Positions 1 through 8,209 of a stretch of 64,000 nt of DNA are shown here, one piece after another. The DNA is taken from NCBI GenBank assembly GCA_945870155.1, contig CAMBSB010000006.1, positions 1-64,000 on the forward strand, in the 5' to 3' direction. A program made the position numbers and the translations under genes. The notes under the pieces are model-generated. The model ran no database searches. It was given only the letters and a program-made list of their open reading frames with translations, and was not told where the DNA came from. Position 1 is the first letter of the stretch, and each line of letters begins with the position of its first letter. The DNA comes from Paludibacter jiangxiensis. GTDB lineage: Bacteria; Bacteroidota; Bacteroidia; Bacteroidales; Paludibacteraceae.

Positions 1-1506
1 CTCGAAAGATAATTCATAATTAGTAGTGAGTAAAAGTTTTTTAGAAATACGCCACGATAAACTAATTTCTGCAATGTCTTGGGCAAAAATAAGTGCTTTT
101 CTGTATTCAATATCGGCGGCTAATTTGCCATCAAAAAATTCTTTCGACATTGAAGCACCATAGATAAAACCGGACATATTGGCGGTACTCAATGCCGTTC
201 CGGTTAATGTCAACGAACTATTTATCCAGGGCAATTTTGAAAATGTGAGATAGCTGATGGCGTTCATGGACTCATCTGAAGTGGGTGTATGAATGCGATA
301 TCCTGCATTTCCACCCCAACTAACAAACTTAAACGGTCGATAATTAAACCTGAAGCGTAAGCCCTGACGGGTTTCTTTTTCAAGTGTGCTGTCAATTCTG
401 TTTTTGTATGTTTCGTAAAAATAAATATTCTTGCGGGCATCGTATGACAATGAAAGAGTTAACTTGCTGAATGGATGATAATTCAACAACATATAGGCAC
501 TTGTTAGATTAAAGCTGCTTCCTACACCATTATATAAATCAATTTCCGCAGAAGCAAATACATCAAGGTTTTTAAGGATTGAATTAGCGTGTTGAAGATA
601 GAGATATCGTCTATCAGTTTTAAAATTATTTGTCTGATTAAAATACCCTATGGATGTTTGTGAATATAAGCTTTCGCGTTGGAAGTTATGACTTATAAAT
701 GCGCCATATTGCAATAATTTAAAATCTAAACCGTAAGTTGTATCGTTAGGGCGAAAACCGGCCAAAGCTCCAAGACTTATGTTTTTAAATCTTTTTTCAA
801 ATTGAAACCCATCCACTGCACCGATATTCGATGTGTTAGCGTTAATTTTTCTTCCAATATTCCAAGCTGAAGATTTACCTGAGTAGCTTAATGCAAGATT
901 GTAAATTTTTAAATCTTGTAATGCCAATGGACTATTGAAAGTATGGGTGAAAGACATATAATTATCGAACGAAAAATTTGATTTGGCTATATTTTCGGCA
1001 TTTAATGACAAATTATATCTCAAACGATAATTCGGTGTAGAGAGACTTAGCGGATTAGATGCAAAGTTTGAATAGGATGATACAGATATTCGCCCATCAA
1101 ATCTTTCTCGATTTAGCTTGGTAGAATCCTTTGATCTGGATGTTTTTTGTACTAAGTCATTAACTGCTACTGATTCATTCAATTTTTCGGTAATTACTTC
1201 AACAGGCAAAATAACTTTAATTACTGCTGTAATTTGTGTTGAGATTGGCAATTGTATAGCATTTATTGGACTCCCAACACACGATATAGAAGATAAGTTG
1301 TTCACAACTATAGCTGGTTTTAAAACCTTGTCTTTAAGCACAAACAAGGTATCACCAATTCTAATTCCATCAGTGTTTACAAACTGAACATAAATATTTT
1401 GTGAACTAATAAATGAAACACTACCATATTTTGTTTCGACTATACCTTGAGCTAAAAGGTTGGATACTAAAAAAATAAATAGTGAGCTTATTAAGAATTT
1501 CTTCAT
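1..1506 (-). CDS. Predicted outer-membrane beta-barrel protein (3' end outside window)
   Basis: An open frame of 502 codons runs from an ATG at 1506 to the window edge without a stop, so the C-terminus is missing. It starts with a clear signal peptide (about residues 1-19, Lys-Lys then a hydrophobic core, ending Leu-Leu-Ala-Gln). A soluble stretch of about 100 residues follows, with a short segment resembling small beta domains (IGDTLFVL, then a paired SISC). The rest alternates polar and aromatic/hydrophobic residues in strand-like blocks, as in outer-membrane barrels. I do not recognise a named family. It is the last visible gene of a minus-strand run containing two multihaem cytochromes, starting 47 nt beyond the 13-haem gene. 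A porin-like partner of those cytochromes is possible but not shown. An ordinary outer-membrane protein is the alternative. Confidence 0.7.
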   Translation of the reverse strand, partial: MKKFLISSLFIFLVSNLLAQGIVETKYGSVSFISSQNIYVQFVNTDGIRIGDTLFVLKDKVLKPAIVVNNLSSISCVGSPINAIQLPISTQITAVIKVILPVEVITEKLNESVAVNDLVQKTSRSKDSTKLNRERFDGRISVSSYSNFASNPLSLSTPNYRLRYNLSLNAENIAKSNFSFDNYMSFTHTFNSPLALQDLKIYNLALSYSGKSSAWNIGRKINANTSNIGAVDGFQFEKRFKNISLGALAGFRPNDTTYGLDFKLLQYGAFISHNFQRESLYSQTSIGYFNQTNNFKTDRRYLYLQHANSILKNLDVFASAEIDLYNGVGSSFNLTSAYMLLNYHPFSKLTLSLSYDARKNIYFYETYKNRIDSTLEKETRQGLRFRFNYRPFKFVSWGGNAGYRIHTPTSDESMNAISYLTFSKLPWINSSLTLTGTALSTANMSGFIYGASMSKEFFDGKLAADIEYRKALIFAQDIAEISLSWRISKKLLLTTNYELSFE

Positions 1507-1552
1507 TGCTTCGTTAATAAAAAAATGTGTTTTTACAAGAAAAATTCAATTA

Positions 1553-2602
1553 TCAATCATCTCCTTTCTTGCCATCGGGATGACAAGAAACACAAGCCGA
1601 TGAAAGATAAACATAATCATCTTTGCCTCTATGCTGTTGGTCGGTTCTGGACTTGTTATGTTCATGGCAACTCGTACAGTTTGGTTTATAATCCATGGTG
1701 TTACTGTGGCAATCAACACATCGTGTCCAAGCGCCATTGTGTTTGCCCGAATAAATACCAAAATGGCTATCGTGTTGCTTATATTTAACGGTATTCCAAT
1801 TTATATTGGTATGACATTCGGTGCAACTGAATCGGGCAAAAGTATTTGCATGAGCAGGTAACACATTGATTGCCTGAGATTTCTTCCCGCTATGACAAGT
1901 AGTACAATCCGAAGAAAGCTTTTTACGATAATCTCCATCTTCATGACATTCGTTACAATCAATATTATGGCCACCTGTAAGTGGGAAATAATTATGGTCG
2001 AAACCTTTACCTATCGAATTCCAATTCATTCCTGTCATATTATGACATCGGGCACAATCGGTATCGAAACCTAAAGCTTTGTGATCGAATGGTTTACCTG
2101 CTGTTTCAAAATACTTTTGTTTGTGACAGGCATAACAATCTGTTCTGATGTTATCAAATCGGAGTTTGGATGCTGAGGTATGACACCTATTACAGTCAGC
2201 AGTTTCGTGAGAACCTCTTAACGGAAATCCTGTTTCTTGATGTAAAGATTTTACGCGTGTAACAATCCACGAATTGGTGTTATGACATCTTTCGCAATCT
2301 TTTCCTACAGTGCCTTGATGCACATCTATATGACATTCATTACATTTACTTGGTACATTCTTGAAGTCCAGGGAAATATGACATTTTCTGCAATCAATAC
2401 TTTTATGCTGTCCTTTAAGTGGAAATTTTGTATTGTTATGATCAAAACCGGTTTTTATTTTATTCCAATTTTCGGTAACATGACAAACCGCACAGTCAAC
2501 CTTAAGTTTATCACCATGGGGCGATTTTTCTTTTGCGCTGACCAATACGCTCAATAATAAAAATATGAATATAATTTTATGCATGTTGTTATAATTACTC
2601 AT
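1553..2602 (-). CDS. Periplasmic 13-haem c-type cytochrome
   Basis: The protein of 349 residues has a signal peptide (ending about residue 23, Val-Ser-Ala) and 13 CXXCH haem-attachment motifs, at about residues 37, 71, 87, 103, 137, 156, 183, 216, 233, 260, 295, 309 and 337. Its first part repeats the module seen in the neighbouring 20-haem protein: FDH, then a G-x-H, a CXXCH, a second CXXCH, D-V-H, and a third CXXCH. Later copies are degenerate. The extra histidines could be sixth ligands, giving bis-His haems; this is inferred from spacing. Family level: cytochrome c3/c7-like multihaem proteins that carry electrons in the periplasm. No lipobox is present. The start at 2602 is used; an ATG at 2584 would give a shorter n-region and is equally possible. 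The gene begins 25 nt after the LRR lipoprotein gene and is probably co-transcribed with it. Confidence 0.93.
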   Translation of the reverse strand: MSNYNNMHKIIFIFLLLSVLVSAKEKSPHGDKLKVDCAVCHVTENWNKIKTGFDHNNTKFPLKGQHKSIDCRKCHISLDFKNVPSKCNECHIDVHQGTVGKDCERCHNTNSWIVTRVKSLHQETGFPLRGSHETADCNRCHTSASKLRFDNIRTDCYACHKQKYFETAGKPFDHKALGFDTDCARCHNMTGMNWNSIGKGFDHNYFPLTGGHNIDCNECHEDGDYRKKLSSDCTTCHSGKKSQAINVLPAHANTFARFSCTECHTNINWNTVKYKQHDSHFGIYSGKHNGAWTRCVDCHSNTMDYKPNCTSCHEHNKSRTDQQHRGKDDYVYLSSACVSCHPDGKKGDD

Positions 2603-2627
2603 TTTGCACTATTAAATCAATAAAATA

Positions 2628-4091
2628 CTAATTTTCAACAATGTTTACAAAATCTTTCCAACCTATCGCATTTGAATAAGCAGTTTTAGTTCCAAGCGGT
2701 ACATGTAAGGTACAATTTGCTTTATCTACCCCTTCGAAAGCGGATAATGCACTTATCAAATCGATAGGAACTGGATTTTTAACATATATATTTGTTAATC
2801 CTGAGCAGTTGAAAAATGCTCGTTTGCTGATATCAAGTAAGCTTTCCGGAAAAGAAATTGAATTCAGCTTAACACAATTACTAAAAGCCGAATTGTCGAT
2901 AAACAGTATATTAGCATCTACAATAAATGAACCTGATTTTGAAGGAATACAGCGTTTTAAAGTAAACTGACTTATATCATTTAAAACGCCATTTGTATAG
3001 GTGAAAATCATATTATCCGCTGCAACAGTGAAACCGGAAATACCCAAGCATCCTTCAAAAACCTGTTGCCCAATATACCACATGGATGACGAAATAGGAA
3101 AATTACCTGAAAGTGAAACACAATTATAAAACGCATAATCCTCAATAACAGAAGTAGTTGGTGGTAACTGTATTCCGGTCAGTTTATCGTTGTTAGCAAA
3201 CGCCCAAGGCCCTATTGAACTTACTGTAGCAGGTACATTATAAACTCCTGATTTACTTTTTGGAAACTGAATTAATGTAGATTTATCAGCATTGAAAAGC
3301 ACTCCATCAGCTGATGAGAAATTTAAATTTGTTGTACTTACATTGAATAATCCACCACAAGCATTAAATGCAGACAAACCAATTTCTGTGAGTGATTCAG
3401 GTATTTCTATAGTTGAAATTTTCTCACAATTTGCAAATGCCCAAGGATGTATTGTGATAACCGAATCGGGAAAAACCAAATTTCCGGTTAAGTTCACACA
3501 GCCCTGAAAAGCAGACTCACCAATAAGTTTAGCGCCCGAAATTGCTATTCCGGTTAAATTTTCACAAAACGAAAAAGCTGATTTCCCGATTGTATCTTTA
3601 ACTGAAGCTGGAATAATTAATTCACCACTAATGCCGGTACTATTAAAAGCATAATCTCTGATAGAGCGGATAGAATTGGGCAGAATTATCGTTTGTAAAC
3701 CAGCCTTTCCGACCGAGGTTTTCTGATTGTAAAAGGCAAACTCGGGAATTGAATTGGCACTATATCTGTAAACACTGTTAAAACCTGTACCTTCGTATCC
3801 GTTATACGATGCAATTACCGCATTACTCAAATCAAGTACCTGAAGATTTGGCATTTCATCGCGCATAGTTTTAAAATCCCGGCTATCGATTGTGTCATTA
3901 ATCTTCAATTTGGTAATTAATCGCATTCTCAATCCTAAAGCCATTTCCAGTCCACCGGGTCTAATTTTACTTACAATAGTGTAACCACCAGAAACCGAAA
4001 CTTTGGAGGTAAATAAGCTATCATCATTGCATGCAACGAAAACAAGTAAGCTTGAAAGTAAAATTATAAATGATAAATTATGTCTTTTCAT
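2628..4091 (-). CDS. BspA-like leucine-rich repeat lipoprotein
   Basis: From the ATG at 4091 the product has 487 residues with a lipoprotein signal: MKRH, a hydrophobic core, and Cys21 after Phe-Val-Ala. An upstream start at 4166 would overlap the preceding cytochrome gene and spoil the signal peptide, so it is rejected. The body consists of LRR_5/BspA-type repeats of about 23 residues, with recurring segments such as IGESAFQGCVNLTG and AFANCEKISTIEIP, interrupted by non-repeat blocks (GVLFNADKSTLIQFP). The C-terminus has the usual BspA-like ending (a short hydrophobic strand, LHVPLGTK, then YSNAIGWKDF). BspA-type proteins are surface or periplasmic binding proteins. Nothing points to an enzymatic role. 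Its place between two multihaem cytochrome genes (gaps of 28 and 25 nt) is unusual and suggests a surface or scaffolding part of that system; this is inference. Confidence 0.85.
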   Translation of the reverse strand: MKRHNLSFIILLSSLLVFVACNDDSLFTSKVSVSGGYTIVSKIRPGGLEMALGLRMRLITKLKINDTIDSRDFKTMRDEMPNLQVLDLSNAVIASYNGYEGTGFNSVYRYSANSIPEFAFYNQKTSVGKAGLQTIILPNSIRSIRDYAFNSTGISGELIIPASVKDTIGKSAFSFCENLTGIAISGAKLIGESAFQGCVNLTGNLVFPDSVITIHPWAFANCEKISTIEIPESLTEIGLSAFNACGGLFNVSTTNLNFSSADGVLFNADKSTLIQFPKSKSGVYNVPATVSSIGPWAFANNDKLTGIQLPPTTSVIEDYAFYNCVSLSGNFPISSSMWYIGQQVFEGCLGISGFTVAADNMIFTYTNGVLNDISQFTLKRCIPSKSGSFIVDANILFIDNSAFSNCVKLNSISFPESLLDISKRAFFNCSGLTNIYVKNPVPIDLISALSAFEGVDKANCTLHVPLGTKTAYSNAIGWKDFVNIVEN

Positions 4092-4119
4092 TTTTTTCAA
4101 TTTATTCTTGCTTGATAAA

Positions 4120-5715
4120 TTATTTATGACAACGGGCACACGAAATATCATCAAACTTATACTCAATGTATTTCCCTTTTTCGTTCATAACCGGTTTATG
4201 GCATTCTTCACATTTAACTCCAATGTGTTTACCATCAATTTTGAAACGTGAAGTATTGTGGTCGTATTTTGAATTTTCCCATTTATCAAATCCATGACAT
4301 CGGGTACAGTCTGTTTTTCCATTTACTTCAAACTGACCCACGTGTGAATCTTTGTGGCACGAAGAGCATTCTTGCGAAAGATTTTGAAATTTTTGAGTTC
4401 TCACACCAAGCTCATTTTTACCGTAATGACATTCACCACAAGCAGTTTTAGCATGTTCTCCTTCAAGTTTAAAGCCAGTTTTATTATGGTCGAATTTAAT
4501 TTCTTTCCAGTTTTTGGCATTATGACATGCAGTACATTCTTCATTTGGATAAAACTTTTCTTGAATAAAACCTTTGTGTTCGTTTTTATGACAATCCACA
4601 CATTTGGTGCCCATGTTTTTGAATGACCAGTTTTTATTGTCTTTTTTATGACATGCCATACACGATGAAGCTAAATGAGCATCTTCTAATTTAAACTTTG
4701 TTTTATTGTGTTTTTCGATGGTAAAAGTACTAGGTATAAAACCATCATTCGTGTGGCATTGATCACAATCGGGAGTGACGCCTTTTTTTGTAAAATCACC
4801 CTTGTGATAATCTTTGTGACAAGACTGACATTGATTATGTTTAATTGGCGCTGTCAGCTCTCCTTTATGACATTGTTTACAATCAACTAATTTATGTTTT
4901 CCTACGAGTTTAAAGTCTGTTTTGTCATGATCAAAAGCTTTCATACTTTTATTAAAATGAAATGATTCTTCAGTATGACATTTTTTGCAGTTTTGACCAA
5001 GCTTATTGTCATGTACATCTTTATGACAAGGAGTACAATTTGTAAAATTTAACCCCGTGAACTTTTGAGCTTTCTTTCCGTTAATTATTTCCACTTTATG
5101 ACAATCGACACAAGCTACTTTTATATGCTTGCCCAATAAAGGAAATTTGGTTTTACTGTGATCAAATCTTTCTGCATTTTTCCATGAATCAAAATTATGA
5201 CATTCAGTACATTTGGATGAGAGTTTTCCTTGATGATAATCGTCGTGGCACGATAAACAGGTTTGATTTAAACCGAGGTAGGTTGTAAGTTTCTTTTTAT
5301 ATTTTGGATCTTTAATAAATTCTGGTTTATGACAAGCTTTACATTCCTGTTTCGCGTGTTTACCCTTCAAAACAAATCCTGCTTTAGCGTGGTCAAAAGT
5401 TTTTTTGTTGAATTTTATTACCTGAAAGTTTTTACCGTGATGATCATTGTGGCAAGCGGCACAGTTCTTTCCTTTTACTTCGGACGAAGCATGGTAACCC
5501 TTATTGGCATTAATATTTGCTTGAATTTCTTTGTGACAGTCTAAGCATTTTTCACGTGTTACTTTATTGGCAAAAGCATGACATTGAGTACAATTGCTTG
5601 CACCTTCTAAGTGTTCGTGGGCTTTACATAATTCACCGGGAGAGATTTGTGCGTTAGCATAAGTCCCGAAAAATATACATAATACGAATAATGAAATTAT
5701 TTTATTTAAATTCAT
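4120..5715 (-). CDS. Periplasmic 20-haem c-type cytochrome made of tri-haem modules
   Basis: The product has 531 residues, a signal peptide (about 1-22, ending Ala-Asn-Ala-Gln) and 20 CXXCH motifs. After an N-terminal block with three haems (residues 42-89), a module of 73-77 residues repeats from residues 107, 184, 261, about 335, 408 and 484. Each full module reads: F-D-H, about six residues, F-x-L-x-G-K-H, CXXCH, spacer, CXXCH, D-x-H, CXXCH, and often a Trp. The last copy stops after two haems: 3 + 5x3 + 2 = 20. Each module has three non-CXXCH histidines, enough to supply a distal ligand to every haem. This resembles polymers of tri-haem cytochrome c7 domains known in Geobacter, though I cannot confirm homology. 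Expected role: long-range electron transfer in the periplasm. The gene begins a cytochrome/lipoprotein group 139 nt beyond the flavoprotein gene. Confidence 0.94.
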   Translation of the reverse strand: MNLNKIISLFVLCIFFGTYANAQISPGELCKAHEHLEGASNCTQCHAFANKVTREKCLDCHKEIQANINANKGYHASSEVKGKNCAACHNDHHGKNFQVIKFNKKTFDHAKAGFVLKGKHAKQECKACHKPEFIKDPKYKKKLTTYLGLNQTCLSCHDDYHQGKLSSKCTECHNFDSWKNAERFDHSKTKFPLLGKHIKVACVDCHKVEIINGKKAQKFTGLNFTNCTPCHKDVHDNKLGQNCKKCHTEESFHFNKSMKAFDHDKTDFKLVGKHKLVDCKQCHKGELTAPIKHNQCQSCHKDYHKGDFTKKGVTPDCDQCHTNDGFIPSTFTIEKHNKTKFKLEDAHLASSCMACHKKDNKNWSFKNMGTKCVDCHKNEHKGFIQEKFYPNEECTACHNAKNWKEIKFDHNKTGFKLEGEHAKTACGECHYGKNELGVRTQKFQNLSQECSSCHKDSHVGQFEVNGKTDCTRCHGFDKWENSKYDHNTSRFKIDGKHIGVKCEECHKPVMNEKGKYIEYKFDDISCARCHK

Positions 5716-5854
5716 TTTTTTGAATGTCTAATAGTTTGTTAGATAATTCTTTAAAAAGCTGAAAATTTAACGGATTTGAAACTTAATATCTACTTCTTCT
5801 CTTGTCTACTCATTTACGTCTTAACTTGTTTCCTTTTTTCCTTCTTCACTAAAC

Positions 5855-7186
5855 TCAATGTTTCATTACAACATCACCAAATTTTGTGCTAACATGAATA
5901 CCCGTTTTCTTTAAAAAAGCAGTTGGCAACTCACCTCCAGCAAATATATACACTAAGTCATTCTCAATTTTAATTTCTTGAGAATCACCATTTAATGTAT
6001 ATCTAACAAAATCATTTTGTATAGAAGTTAGATTTGAATTAAAAATCACATCAATTTTCCCTGCAATAATTGCGTTATTTATCAATTCCGCATTTCGGGG
6101 TTTCAATCTATTGAATTTTTCACCTCTGAATGATAATGTAACATTGTTTTCGTTGGCTAAAAGTAAGGCTGATTCTACAGCTGCATCTCCACCACCAACA
6201 ACTATAATTTTTTGGTTTTTAATTAATTCTGAATCAAGAAGTCGATAAGCAACTTTCTGGCTCATTTCTCCGAAAATATTTAATTTGCGAGGAGTTCCTC
6301 TACGACCTAAAGCTAATAATATAGTTTGTGTTGTAAAAACCTCACCTTGCAAGGTTTCAACTTGAAACATCTCTCCTACCTTACTTATCTTTTCGACTTT
6401 TGATTTTTCTTTGATAGTTATATTATGTTTCTTAAGTATTGAAGTCCAAATAGTTAGCAATTCATCTTTTGAAGTTTCTTTCATTTTTACTTTTCCATAA
6501 AGAGGCAAATCCATAGGATGAGTCATTACAATTTTTGACCTTGGATAAGTGTATACTGAACCTCCCAGACTATCCTGCTCAAGAGTCAGAACATTTAAGC
6601 TGGCTTTTTTTGCAGCCAAAGTAGCAGAAATTCCGGCAGGACCGGCGCCAACCACAATAACATCATATTGAGTGTCAAAATCTTTTTTAATTGATTTTGC
6701 AATATTCTCCATAGCTTCGCGCCCTTGAGTTACCGCGTTTCTAATCAAACCCATACCACCGAGTTCACCCGCAATAAATATTCCGGAAACATTTGTTTCA
6801 AAATTTGGCAAAATATGAGGCAAATCAACTCCGCGCTTTTCAGTACCTATCCACAATGAAATTGCATCAACCGGACAAGCTCTGAAACACGCTCCATGTC
6901 CTATACATTGTGATGCATTAATTATGGTGGCTCGCCCATTTCTAATTCCAAGAATATCATGTTCGGGACATGCTTTTATACAAGCCCCACTTTTAATACA
7001 TCTATTGGGATCAACAACAGGATAAAGTGATACAGGTTCATAAATTCCATCTGCTTTCGCTTGAGCAATTTTTTCTGTAACATTTTTAGATTCAATCCTT
7101 TGTTTGCGAATATAAATAATAAGTACAACTATTGTTAATATTGCAACAAATCCGTATATTAATATTTCTTCAATTAAAACTTCCAT
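5855..7186 (-). CDS. Membrane-anchored [Fe-S] flavoprotein, NAD(P)-dependent oxidoreductase
   Basis: From the ATG at 7186 (443 residues) the protein has one N-terminal membrane helix (about 8-26), a ferredoxin-like pair of clusters (residues 63-73 and 94-104) and a pyridine-nucleotide oxidoreductase module: FAD Rossmann motif VVGAGPAG near 176 and NAD(P) motif VVGGGDAA further on. In both Fe-S motifs the second cysteine is missing: C63-x2-S66-x2-C69-x3-C73-P and C94-x2-H97-x2-C100-x3-C104-P. A longer reading from 7234 would overlap the b-type cytochrome gene by 44 nt and is less likely; with 7186 the two genes are 4 nt apart, fitting tight coupling. Likely role: passing electrons between NAD(P)H and the membrane partner encoded just upstream; direction unknown. 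No CxxC thioredoxin-reductase active site was seen. Confidence 0.85.
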   Translation of the reverse strand: MEVLIEEILIYGFVAILTIVVLIIYIRKQRIESKNVTEKIAQAKADGIYEPVSLYPVVDPNRCIKSGACIKACPEHDILGIRNGRATIINASQCIGHGACFRACPVDAISLWIGTEKRGVDLPHILPNFETNVSGIFIAGELGGMGLIRNAVTQGREAMENIAKSIKKDFDTQYDVIVVGAGPAGISATLAAKKASLNVLTLEQDSLGGSVYTYPRSKIVMTHPMDLPLYGKVKMKETSKDELLTIWTSILKKHNITIKEKSKVEKISKVGEMFQVETLQGEVFTTQTILLALGRRGTPRKLNIFGEMSQKVAYRLLDSELIKNQKIIVVGGGDAAVESALLLANENNVTLSFRGEKFNRLKPRNAELINNAIIAGKIDVIFNSNLTSIQNDFVRYTLNGDSQEIKIENDLVYIFAGGELPTAFLKKTGIHVSTKFGDVVMKH

Positions 7187-7190
7187 GTTC

Positions 7191-7976
7191 TTAAAATATC
7201 CATTTATAGCCAAAATACAAAACGACTCCAACATGTATCAACATAATTATCAACATTATAAGTGCAAAAGGTAAATGTGCTACATGCCAATAATTAAACA
7301 ATCTCTTTACTCTATCTAAATTGTTTATTCGTGTGGTTAATATTTTTTCTTTCCGTATCAATCTTTTAATTTTCGAAAATTCTTCATTTAAAATATGATT
7401 TGAAAGGAGTTTTAATTTAATTTGCGAAAATCTGCTTGTTTTTATTTCCGCAAAATTAATATTGTATTTATTTTGTAACTCTTCATTCAAAGTATCTCTT
7501 CTTTGTTTTAATTCATTCAAAGTCAACTCTCTGCCTTCAATTGTATGTGGAATTTGCAAATATAGAAATCGTCCAATAACGCCACTTACCCAAACTATAG
7601 TTAAACTCCAAAATCCAACAGAAATAATACCTCCAAATTTAAAAGTCGTATGAAAAAGCACAAATACAGTACCTAAAGTGCAAAGAAAAATATGAAATTC
7701 GAGCCAATACTTTAATACACCAACACGAGCAAAAATCTTCATTCTTTTACGTGCCATATACCCAAATAAGCCAATCAGAATAATTAAAGTACCAATAATA
7801 CCCAATCCGTGACCAAGCAAACCACTTGGTTTAAATAATTCATAATTTGGATGAAATGGTCGTTCTGATATAGGAAGTCGATAATAAGACTGACCGTAAT
7901 AGGCTAATAAAACCATACTAGCCAAAATAATTATAAAATAAAGTACAATTGAAGTTCTATGCAGGCCTTTAGTCAT
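7191..7976 (-). CDS. Five-helix b-type cytochrome-like membrane protein
   Basis: The product of 261 residues has predicted membrane helices at about 10-29, 52-76, 90-113, 116-142 and 231-257. A charged, mostly helical cytoplasmic stretch (about 145-225) separates the fourth and fifth. Histidines sit in or at helices where b-haem ligands would be expected: H56, H95 and H109 (helix 3), and H231/H234 and H248 (helix 5). Four of these would suffice for two haems, as in other small membrane b-type cytochromes. I do not recognise a named family. The stop codon lies 4 nt before the start of the Fe-S flavoprotein gene, so the two products are probably a complex linking NAD(P)H and the quinone pool or periplasm. 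A TACTTTTG promoter element lies about 75 nt upstream of its start. Confidence 0.75.
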   Translation of the reverse strand: MTKGLHRTSIVLYFIIILASMVLLAYYGQSYYRLPISERPFHPNYELFKPSGLLGHGLGIIGTLIILIGLFGYMARKRMKIFARVGVLKYWLEFHIFLCTLGTVFVLFHTTFKFGGIISVGFWSLTIVWVSGVIGRFLYLQIPHTIEGRELTLNELKQRRDTLNEELQNKYNINFAEIKTSRFSQIKLKLLSNHILNEEFSKIKRLIRKEKILTTRINNLDRVKRLFNYWHVAHLPFALIMLIIMLIHVGVVLYFGYKWIF

Positions 7977-8052
7977 AATTTTTAAGAGAAATTTTGTCGA
8001 AAATTGTTATCAATAACACTTTAAAAACTAGATACAATTTTATAGTTTTACA

Positions 8053-8060
8053 CAAAAGTA
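8053..8060 (-). promoter_or_regulatory. Candidate promoter -7 element for the b-type cytochrome gene
   Basis: On the minus strand this reads TACTTTTG, matching the Bacteroidota -7 consensus TAnnTTTG. No TTG lies at the usual 19-21 nt upstream, so support is partial. It falls in the 233-nt, A/T-rich gap after ccsBA, in which I see no gene. Confidence 0.4.
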
Positions 8061-8209
8061 GTCATTTACTTTAATTTAATTACTTAAAATCAAAAATCAA
8101 CTGCAATTTGTAATGATTCTAAATTAGAATTAATTTAAAAAAAGTTTATAAAAAATTGCAATCATTTTAAAATCAGAAGTATAACTTTTAAAATTATAAT
8201 CTCTATAAT

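Noticed and set aside
1525-2557. Several plus-strand open frames across the 13-haem gene
   Set aside because: They mirror the repetitive CXXCH coding on the other strand, have no family resemblance, and overlap a far better gene.
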